DNA from: an uncultured Chthoniobacterales bacterium | GTDB taxonomy: Bacteria > Verrucomicrobiota > Verrucomicrobiia > Chthoniobacterales > UBA10450 | Direction of reading: 5' to 3' | DNA: 5,642 nucleotides | Assembly: GCA_955652255.1 (NCBI GenBank) | Contig: CATPAW010000001.1 | Coordinates: 1-5,642, forward strand | Shown here: positions 1 through 5,642 of the stretch, piece by piece | Numbering within the stretch: the stretch's first letter is position 1 | Layout: each line of letters opens with the position of its first letter | The notes under the pieces: model-generated | Told to the model about the DNA's origin: nothing | Database searches by the model: none | Seen by the model: the letters and a program-made list of their open reading frames with translations, nothing else | Made by a program: the position numbers and the translations under genes

Positions 1-494
1 ATTGTCGATCTTGCGAGCACTTCGGCGGCGCGCTTGAGTCCAATTTCGGTAATTCGCAAGGCGCGACCGATCATCTCAATTTCCTGGTCGGACTTGGCCT
101 CACGCTTGGGCCAAAAGAGTCCCTTCGTCGCCCGTAATCGAATTTTATTGGCGGCGAGTTCCTGCGCGTAGCCGAGCGGAAAATTTGCCGGAACGAGTGT
201 CGATCTTACACCGCGCTTCCGGAGAAAATGGCTGAGAACCTTTTCATAAGGCGGAGCCTTTTTCGATTTTCCCTGCACTTCGCGTTCGAGCTGGTTGAAG
301 GAAACAAATTCATCGGCCTTGGCTTGCCGGCGGCCGCGACCGATCTCCAGATCGCTTAACACCAGCGTGTGTTTGCCGTTGCGTTGCAGAAAAATGAACG
401 GATCGGGCGCGAAGAAACGCGTCGCGTGAAGCATGTCGGGATCAGTTTCGCTCGCTGCGACGATCAGGCGCGTTCCTTTCTTGTTTCGTTTCAT
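1..494 (-). CDS. M24-family metallopeptidase (Xaa-Pro aminopeptidase/creatinase-like), N-terminal part; 3' end beyond window
   Basis: The reading frame is open from an ATG at 494-492 (minus strand) to the left edge, giving 164 complete codons. Residues about 8-125 look like a creatinase-type N-terminal domain: alternating strands and helices, with an early 'DPDMLHATRFFAPDPFIFL' segment followed by a 'GKHTLVLSDLE' strand. Residues about 129-160 contain the linker and first helix of the pita-bread catalytic domain, with the family hallmark K-R-E-A-K-S-D-Q-E-I followed by an amphipathic helix ending 'ITEIGLKRAAEVL'. In M24 peptidases this helix precedes the metal-binding Asp/Asp/His/Glu/Glu residues, which lie outside the window, so catalytic competence cannot be judged. 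Members usually remove an N-terminal residue preceding proline in the cytoplasm, using two divalent metals. No signal peptide is visible; the N-terminus MKRNKKGTRL is basic but not followed by a long hydrophobic run. The start is fixed by a strong ribosome site five bases upstream. The gene lies one base after the transporter stop, so it is probably the second gene of an operon. Family assignment is good; the exact subfamily (PepP, PepQ or inactive homologue) is open. Confidence 0.85.
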   Translation of the reverse strand, partial: MKRNKKGTRLIVAASETDPDMLHATRFFAPDPFIFLQRNGKHTLVLSDLEIGRGRRQAKADEFVSFNQLEREVQGKSKKAPPYEKVLSHFLRKRGVRSTLVPANFPLGYAQELAANKIRLRATKGLFWPKREAKSDQEIEMIGRALRITEIGLKRAAEVLARST

Positions 495-495
495 C

Positions 496-3400
496 TCAAC
501 TCCTTCGCACCTCAAGTTGCCTGCGTAAAATCCAATTCAATAAGACGAGTAAGCCAAGTGTCGATCCAATCAAAACGATCGTATTGAAAACGAAAACGCT
601 CACGTTGATGCCGAAAAAGCGTTTTTGTGCGCCAAAGAAAACGTTCGGCTGGCTGCCGCGGCGATAATCGCTTTGTTCCATCTCGGCGTTCGAGATCAGG
701 TCGGAGACCTTTTGGTTCGTATAAACCTGCTCGGCTGTGACCGGGCCGGCCGCATCTTTGAAAAGAGCGCGGTCGAACGGCCGTTGAATGTCCAAAATCT
801 GATCGAGCAAGCCGAGATAATGATCAAGCTCGCCGGCGGATTTCGCTTCCAGACCGGAGAGAACGGCCAGTGTTTCTTTCAGATCGTCGAGCCGCTTTCG
901 TTGCTCCGGCGTGCTGACTTTCGGTGCGAGGCGTTGAATTTCGTCATTAGCGCGGTCTTGCCGCCGCGTTAAAGGATTGAGCTTGGCTTGTGCGACGACG
1001 AGCTCCTCGTACGACCAGCGCATGGCGATAAATTGACAGACGAAGGGTACCTGCAGCTTGCTTTCCATTTTTTTGCTTTGCTCTTTGCTCGGGTGCTCGG
1101 AGAACCAGTGGGTGAGCGAATAAAGCAGCGCGAGATTTTGGTTCATGTCCTCGTATTTAATGAGTGCGCCGCCCATGATGATCTGCGGAATGAGGACAAG
1201 CGGGACGATGTTAGCCGCCGTTTTCGGATCGGCGACGAGCGACGAAATGAGGAGGCCGAGCGATACGCCGCCCATCGCGGTCATAAGCATGATGCCCAGA
1301 TCGATCCAAAACATCCCCCGTATTTCCAGGACGTAATTGCCGATCAAAACAAAGAGCACAGACTGAATGAGGGCGAAGATGCCGAGCGTGAGCGTTTTCG
1401 AGACAATGTAGTAGGGCATTCGAACGTCGAGGTTGCGCTCGCGTTGCAGCACCGCCCGGTCGCGAATGATATCGTCAGCGCTATTGGTTAGGCCGAGGAA
1501 CATCGCGACGATCAGGCTGAGAAACAGGAACGTCGGGATGTGATAGGCCGAGGCGAAATCGTATCTCCCACTGTCGGAGTAGCGTAGAATCGTCGCGATA
1601 AGGAGCGCTAGAACGGGCGCCACGCCGATAGTGATCACGAGATTGGCGCGATTGCGAAGTTTACTAACGAAGGAGCGGCGCAAGAGAGTGCGAAATTGCG
1701 TCCACTCGTCGTGCCAGCGAAATGGCAGTCGCTTTTTCTGCGCCGGCGCGGCGGGCAACGGGACGATCGGCTCTCTACGCAGCGAAACTTGTTTGACGTC
1801 CTGAATCAACCGAAAGGCTTCATATTTATCGCGCCAGAAATCCGGCGAGTAACGGCGCGTGGCGACAAGCTGACCACGGTTATTTTCTTCGTAAATAATG
1901 TCGCCGCTTAAATCGCGCAGCGGAGTTTCGAGAACGTCGAAAATAAATTCCGGCCGGGTAGTTCCGCAGGAGGGACATGCTCCCAGCTCGGCACCGAACT
2001 GATGTTGATGTTCCGCTTCGGCAAAATAGCGAAGCATGTCCGTCGGTGTGCCGAAGAAGACAAGCCGCCCGCCCTTATCGAGCAGGAGCGCTTTGTGAAA
2101 CATCTGGAAAAGTTTGGAGCTCGGCTGGTGGATCGTGACGATGATGATCTTATTGTGCGCCATACCGCGAATGATCTCGATGACGTGCTCGGAATCCTTC
2201 GAGGAAAGGCCAGAGGTCGGTTCGTCGAAAAGGTAAACGTCCGACAGGCCAATCATATCCAGGCCGATGTTAAGACGTTTGCGTTCGCCGCCGCTGAGCG
2301 TTTTTTTCGTCGCGCTGCCCACCACGGCGTCGCGACGCTCGCCCAGCCCAAGCTCTACCAGTTTTCCTTCCAGGCGGCGCATGCGATCGCGTCGTGAGAG
2401 ATGCGGCGAACGCATCGCGGCCGCGAATTGTAAATTTTCACCGATCGTCAAATGTTCGTCGAAGGCATCTTCCTGCGGGATATGGCTGATGTAACGCTTG
2501 AGGGCGTCGAGATTCGGGTAAAGCGATTGTCCGTTCAGAAAGACTTGTCCACTGCTTGGCTGGAGCTGCCCCGCCAGCACTGACAGGAGCGTGCTTTTCC
2601 CCGAACCGCTGGCGCCCATTACGCAAACCAGCTCGCCACGAGTGATACCGAAGGAAATTCCCTCCAGACCGATCTCGCCATTGCTGAAACGATGCGTGAC
2701 TTCGCGCACCTCGAGGCTGCGAATAATATTGCGCTCTTCCTCGATGATGCGTTCGGAAAAATTGCACCGAAGAAATTGCCCGATGTCGATCCGGATGGTG
2801 TCGCCGTCCCTAAGCGGCGCAGACACTCGCACCGGCGTCTCGCCCACCAGGATGGGTCGGTCGGCTTCAATCACTTCCAGCTGACCGACACGCTTGTCGT
2901 AATCGCAAAAAATCTTTAAAAGCACGTCCCCGCTCGTGCCCGGAGACAGCAAGATATCGTCGGCTTCGAGTAAACTTGGGTTATTAGAGACGAGATACTC
3001 CGACTTGGACGCCTTCAACTGAAATCGGCCCCCCATGGCGCGAGCGCGCCGGCGCAGATCGAGCAAGTCCATCTCGCTGTCGTTGTGAAATAGGATTTTA
3101 TCTTCCAGAGTTGCTTCTACCTGTGCGCCTGATTTCAATTTCACTCCGTTGAGCACAGCATCCACATCGCGCAAAGCTTTGACCCGCACCTTCAAGCCGA
3201 ATGTGACTTCAAGCGCGCTTTCACGCGTTCGCGCACGCTCGAGTTCCACTTCGTCAGCGTCCTTGTTCACGCGAATGAAGATCTGCGGCAGTGAGACGTT
3301 CTTCTTCGCATTAAAATATTGCGCCAGCTCTTGATAACTGAGCACCTGATCGCCCACGAGGATGCGCTGGCCCGGATAAATGCGGCAAAACCCGCCGCGC

Positions 3401-4104
3401 ACGAGCGGGCGGCCGCGCACCGAAACGTTTTGCGCGCTGTAATTTTTTAGCAGGATGAGATCGTGATAACGAAACGCGAGCAGGCGATCGTTTCCACCCA
3501 GACTTTTCAGCGTTACATCCGCACAGCCGTTGGTCCCAAAGGAAAGCGATTCCAGCGGCGATGCGCCGCGCTGGTAAATCGACGGATCGGAATCTTCGGA
3601 AGCATTGAGTTGATAAACAATGTCGATCGCTTGCGCCGCCATGCCGAGTTGGGACATGAAAGAATAAAAAGCGACGACCTGTTCCTGCTTCAATCCGGCC
3701 TGCGAGATCAGGTCGTAAAGTTGGACGCCCAGCATGATCTTGCGCTCTGTGCTCAGCTGCGAGCCGAGCTTTTGCCCCATCGCGGAAAGATCCTGCTGCT
3801 CGTAAAGCGCCTGCCGGAAAAGCTGCCGCAGCTCCGAGTAAACGGCTTCCGGATAATCGTAGCGCAGGAAGCCAAGGCTCGAGTCGATCTCCTCTTCAAG
3901 CAAAACACCGTCCGCTTTCGAAAAACTCGCCAAGACCTGAATCAACAACGGCAAAAGATTCGGTCCCTCCGATACGCTGCGCGGCTTGCGCAAAGCGCGT
4001 CGCACCCAACGCCGACCTTTCCGGCGCACCCGATAGGCGAACGGCGTCACCCGCTGCACCGCGCGATCGATTTTATCTGCAACCGTTGTAACCAGTTCCG
4101 TCAT
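496..4104 (-). CDS. Multidomain ABCG/White-type ABC transporter with TerB-like and FHA-like N-terminal regions
   Basis: This 1202-residue single-chain half-transporter carries its ATPase before its membrane domain, as in the ABCG/White family. Residues about 51-157 are all-helical and TerB-like ('SKADGVLLEEEI' near 62-73). Residues about 186-265 and 395-450 are beta-rich and FHA-like. The ATPase spans about 464-690: Walker A GASGSGKST 497-505, Q-loop Q544, signature LSGGE 603-607, Walker B YLFDE 624-628 with catalytic E628, and H-loop H659. All are intact, but the D-loop reads SGLSS rather than the usual SGLDS. A His/Cys cluster (H699, H701, C710, C713) follows. Predicted membrane helices lie at about 822-842, 857-873, 905-925, 934-956, 962-982 and 1169-1192, with an insertion of about 180 residues before the last. 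The segment 'RWSYEELVV' (1029-1037) resembles the ABCG motif in that loop. The ATG at 4104 is the only start after an in-frame TAA at 4128-4126; no Shine-Dalgarno precedes it. It should sit in the inner membrane as a dimer. Substrate and direction are unknown; export is expected for the family. The M24 peptidase follows after one base. Confidence 0.93.
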   Translation of the reverse strand: MTELVTTVADKIDRAVQRVTPFAYRVRRKGRRWVRRALRKPRSVSEGPNLLPLLIQVLASFSKADGVLLEEEIDSSLGFLRYDYPEAVYSELRQLFRQALYEQQDLSAMGQKLGSQLSTERKIMLGVQLYDLISQAGLKQEQVVAFYSFMSQLGMAAQAIDIVYQLNASEDSDPSIYQRGASPLESLSFGTNGCADVTLKSLGGNDRLLAFRYHDLILLKNYSAQNVSVRGRPLVRGGFCRIYPGQRILVGDQVLSYQELAQYFNAKKNVSLPQIFIRVNKDADEVELERARTRESALEVTFGLKVRVKALRDVDAVLNGVKLKSGAQVEATLEDKILFHNDSEMDLLDLRRRARAMGGRFQLKASKSEYLVSNNPSLLEADDILLSPGTSGDVLLKIFCDYDKRVGQLEVIEADRPILVGETPVRVSAPLRDGDTIRIDIGQFLRCNFSERIIEEERNIIRSLEVREVTHRFSNGEIGLEGISFGITRGELVCVMGASGSGKSTLLSVLAGQLQPSSGQVFLNGQSLYPNLDALKRYISHIPQEDAFDEHLTIGENLQFAAAMRSPHLSRRDRMRRLEGKLVELGLGERRDAVVGSATKKTLSGGERKRLNIGLDMIGLSDVYLFDEPTSGLSSKDSEHVIEIIRGMAHNKIIIVTIHQPSSKLFQMFHKALLLDKGGRLVFFGTPTDMLRYFAEAEHQHQFGAELGACPSCGTTRPEFIFDVLETPLRDLSGDIIYEENNRGQLVATRRYSPDFWRDKYEAFRLIQDVKQVSLRREPIVPLPAAPAQKKRLPFRWHDEWTQFRTLLRRSFVSKLRNRANLVITIGVAPVLALLIATILRYSDSGRYDFASAYHIPTFLFLSLIVAMFLGLTNSADDIIRDRAVLQRERNLDVRMPYYIVSKTLTLGIFALIQSVLFVLIGNYVLEIRGMFWIDLGIMLMTAMGGVSLGLLISSLVADPKTAANIVPLVLIPQIIMGGALIKYEDMNQNLALLYSLTHWFSEHPSKEQSKKMESKLQVPFVCQFIAMRWSYEELVVAQAKLNPLTRRQDRANDEIQRLAPKVSTPEQRKRLDDLKETLAVLSGLEAKSAGELDHYLGLLDQILDIQRPFDRALFKDAAGPVTAEQVYTNQKVSDLISNAEMEQSDYRRGSQPNVFFGAQKRFFGINVSVFVFNTIVLIGSTLGLLVLLNWILRRQLEVRRS
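500..505 (-). promoter_or_regulatory. Shine-Dalgarno for the M24 peptidase, inside the transporter 3' end
   Basis: Read on the minus strand, AAGGAG is followed by TTGAG and then the ATG at 494-492, a spacer of five bases. The site overlaps the last arginine and serine codons of the transporter, and the transporter TGA (498-496) lies in the spacer. This geometry decides the peptidase start and suggests translational coupling, with ribosomes terminating on the transporter able to reinitiate one base away. It is the only clear Shine-Dalgarno in front of any of the three genes. Confidence 0.8.
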
Positions 4105-4118
4105 ATTGATGTTTGGGT

Positions 4119-4150
4119 TAAAATTTTACCGAAATCGACGAACGACGCAA
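4119..4150 (-). promoter_or_regulatory. Candidate promoter for the transporter-peptidase operon
   Basis: Read on the minus strand, TTGCGT (4150-4145) is separated by 16 bases from TAAAAT (4128-4123). The -10 matches the sigma-70 consensus at five of six positions and the -35 at three of six. Transcription would begin near 4116, leaving a leader of about 12 bases, consistent with the lack of a Shine-Dalgarno at the transporter ATG. The -10 lies within the perfect palindrome TAAAATTTTA (4119-4128), so the plus strand also shows TAAAAT, pointing toward ftsH, although its -35 position (around 4096-4101, TTCCGT) is poor. This call rests on consensus matching alone; such matches arise by chance in AT-rich intergenic DNA. 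Confidence 0.33.
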
Positions 4151-4163
4151 TGTGTTGCCGCCT

Positions 4164-4187
4164 GCTTCAACGCTTCAACGCTTGGAC
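4164..4187. repeat. Tandem 8-bp direct repeat in the divergent intergenic region
   Basis: Three consecutive octamers are seen: GCTTCAAC (4164-4171), GCTTCAAC (4172-4179) and GCTTGGAC (4180-4187). The first two are identical and the third differs at two positions. They sit in the 188-bp gap between the divergent transporter and ftsH genes, about 60-80 bases upstream of the transporter start. Short, phased direct repeats in such a position can be operator sites for a regulator that binds direct repeats, but they can equally be replication-slippage remnants. Nothing else in the window repeats this unit in an obvious way. Confidence 0.6.
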
Positions 4188-4292
4188 GCCTCACGATGTC
4201 GATCTTAGAGCGCGGCGTAGCTCCTGCTTCTTTGCATTGCCAATTTGTTCATGTTAGCGTTTCCACCCGGCAGTTAACGCGCCGCATTCCTT

Positions 4293-5642
4293 ATGCCCCA
4301 ACCCGATCGCAATTCTCAAAAGGAGAATAAATCCCGCAGTAACGAGCCCAATTTTAACTGGCGCGGCGTCATCCTCATCGCGATCGCCTTCGGTTTTATT
4401 GCCCTCGCCATGCTCTTTTATCGCGGAGGGATGCAGCCGGTGGAAGAGGTCCCGTATAATCGTTTCCTCGAGTTGCTCGACAATAAGCAGATCGTTAACG
4501 ACAAAAATCTTCCCCTGACGCTCATTGTCGAAGAAGGTCGCGCGACGCAGGCGTTGAGCGGCTATTACCTTAAGCAAAGCGTCGGCTCGCAACCCGCGCA
4601 GCCCATCAAGTTCCGCACCACCATTTTCCTCAATTACAATACCAACTTGCAGGAGAAACTTGCGACGGCCGGAATGCAGCCCGCGATCAGGACCGAGTCC
4701 AATGTTATCGCGCAAACCGTCGCCGGTTTTCTGCCAATCGCGCTTTTTCTGCTCGTGCTCTATTTCCTCTTCCGCCAGCAAATCCGAATGGCCGGGAAAG
4801 GCGCGCTCAATTTCGGCAAATCGAAAGCGCGCATGCTCGCGCGTGACAAAAACAAAATTACTTTCCGCGACGTTGCCGGCGTCGAGGAAGCGAAGGACGA
4901 AGTACAAGAGCTGGTCGAATTTCTGCGCGATCCGAAAAAGTTTCAAAAGCTTGGTGGACGAATTCCGAAAGGCGTCTTGCTGGTCGGCCCTCCCGGAACT
5001 GGCAAAACTTTGCTCGCGCGCGCCATCGCCGGCGAAGCCGACGTGCCGTTCTTCTCGATCAGCGGTTCCGATTTCGTCGAGATGTTTGTCGGGGTCGGCG
5101 CGTCGCGCGTGCGCGACATGTTCGAGCAAGGCAAAAAATCCGCGCCCTGCATCATTTTCATCGACGAAATCGACGCGGTTGGACGCCATCGCGGCCACGG
5201 CGTCGGCGGCGGACATGACGAACGCGAACAAACGCTCAATGCGTTGCTCGTCGAGATGGACGGGTTCGATACGCAAGAAGGCGTCATCATCATTGCGGCA
5301 ACCAACCGCCCCGATGTTCTCGATCCCGCGTTGCTGCGGCCCGGACGGTTCGATCGACAGATCACCGTGAACCTGCCGGATGTGAAAGGCCGCGAAGAAA
5401 TTCTGCGCGTGCACGCCAAGAAAGTGAAACTCGCGGAGGGTGTCGATCTTGCCGTGGTCGCGCGGGGCACACCGGGTTATTCCGGCGCGGAACTCGCCAA
5501 CGTTATCAATGAAGCCGCATTGCTCGCCGCGCGACGCGGATTAAAGGGAATCACGCTCGCCGAATTGGAAGAAGCGCGCGACAAAGTCCGCTGGGGCAAG
5601 GAGCGCCGCAGTCTCGCCCTCAGTGAAAAAGAAAAACAGAAC
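4293..5642 (+). CDS. ftsH: ATP-dependent zinc metalloprotease FtsH, N-terminal 450 residues (3' end beyond window)
   Basis: FtsH is a membrane-anchored hexameric AAA+ protease that extracts and degrades misfolded membrane proteins and selected cytoplasmic regulators. Visible layout: a hydrophilic N-tail (about 1-23), membrane helix 1 (25-43), an extracytoplasmic domain of about 100 residues (44-143), membrane helix 2 (144-162), then the AAA module. Key motifs are Walker A GPPGTGKT (232-239), the pore-loop FVG (265-267), Walker B FIDEID (289-294, catalytic E292), and the second region of homology at about 336-356 with candidate arginine fingers R349 and R352. The 'GYSGAEL' stretch (395-401) and the following helix match the AAA lid. 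The frame stays open to the right edge at 'LSEKEKQN', which in family members lies just before the HEXXH zinc site, so the protease half is not visible. The ATG at 4293 is the only start after an in-frame TAA at 4275-4277. No Shine-Dalgarno precedes it; the only AGGAG nearby (4321-4325) lies inside codons 10-11. The gene is divergent from the transporter. Family assignment is very secure. Confidence 0.97.
   Translation, partial: MPQPDRNSQKENKSRSNEPNFNWRGVILIAIAFGFIALAMLFYRGGMQPVEEVPYNRFLELLDNKQIVNDKNLPLTLIVEEGRATQALSGYYLKQSVGSQPAQPIKFRTTIFLNYNTNLQEKLATAGMQPAIRTESNVIAQTVAGFLPIALFLLVLYFLFRQQIRMAGKGALNFGKSKARMLARDKNKITFRDVAGVEEAKDEVQELVEFLRDPKKFQKLGGRIPKGVLLVGPPGTGKTLLARAIAGEADVPFFSISGSDFVEMFVGVGASRVRDMFEQGKKSAPCIIFIDEIDAVGRHRGHGVGGGHDEREQTLNALLVEMDGFDTQEGVIIIAATNRPDVLDPALLRPGRFDRQITVNLPDVKGREEILRVHAKKVKLAEGVDLAVVARGTPGYSGAELANVINEAALLAARRGLKGITLAELEEARDKVRWGKERRSLALSEKEKQN

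Noticed and set aside
4209..4224. Possible hairpin GAGC...GCTC in the intergenic region
   Set aside because: The stem is only four base pairs with an eight-base loop and no following T-run, so it is too weak for a terminator or operator.
3463..4257. A 264-codon plus-strand open frame opposite the transporter N-terminus, running into the intergenic region
   Set aside because: It lies antisense to the transporter's TerB-like and FHA-like coding sequence, and its Arg/Leu/His-rich translation resembles a frame shadow. No ribosome site was noted.
4232..4260. Possible -35/-10 pair for ftsH (TTGCAT with TAGCGT 17 bases later)
   Set aside because: The -10 matches consensus poorly and the spacing was chosen after seeing the hexamers, so it does not rise above chance.
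4321..4325. AGGAG near the start of ftsH as a ribosome site for a later start
   Set aside because: No in-frame ATG, GTG or TTG follows at a usable distance. The next in-frame ATG is inside the first membrane helix.
4254..5414. A 386-codon open frame on the minus strand opposite ftsH
   Set aside because: It is antisense to the strongly conserved FtsH membrane and AAA domains, so its length comes from codon bias in a moderately GC-rich gene. Its translation is charged and shows no recognisable domain.
1..5642. CRISPR arrays, tRNA/rRNA genes, insertion sequences or a defence island
   Set aside because: No spaced repeats, cloverleaf-like sequence, transposase motifs or terminal inverted repeats were seen. 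The window is filled by three conserved cellular genes.

Overview
The window holds three protein genes around one divergent promoter region. Two are cut by the window edges. Left to right: the N-terminal part of an M24-family (Xaa-Pro aminopeptidase-like) peptidase on the minus strand (1-494); a complete 1202-residue multidomain ABC transporter of the ABCG/White half-transporter type, also minus strand (496-4104); a 188-bp intergenic region (4105-4292); and the first 450 codons of an FtsH AAA+ membrane protease on the plus strand (4293-5642, open at the right edge). Coding density is very high. There are no RNA genes, insertion sequences, CRISPR arrays or tRNAs that I can see.

The moderately GC-rich sequence and the style of the FtsH protein (hydrophilic N-tail, first membrane helix, extended extracytoplasmic domain, GVGGGHDEREQTLN-type AAA segment) suggest a Gram-negative, probably soil or environmental bacterium. 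My best guess is Verrucomicrobiota (Chthoniobacterales/Spartobacteria-like). This is an impression from protein style, not a computed placement.

The transporter and the peptidase form a tight co-directional pair. The transporter stop codon is one base from the peptidase start, and a good Shine-Dalgarno sequence for the peptidase lies inside the last transporter codons, so they are probably co-transcribed and translationally coupled. ftsH is divergently transcribed. Neither the transporter nor ftsH has a recognisable Shine-Dalgarno sequence. The intergenic region carries a perfect TAAAATTTTA palindrome that gives a -10-like TAAAAT on both strands, and a tandem 8-bp repeat (GCTTCAAC x2, then GCTTGGAC).

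The most interesting item is the transporter. A complete, canonical ABCG-type ATPase and a six-helix membrane domain are preceded by about 460 residues of apparent sensory or adaptor material: a TerB-like helical segment, then beta-rich FHA-like modules. It also has a His/Cys cluster just after the ATPase, a D-loop lacking the usual Asp, and a large helical insertion between the last two membrane helices. This looks like a signal-responsive ABC exporter (or membrane-remodelling ABC protein) of unknown substrate. I see no sign of a defence island or mobile element.
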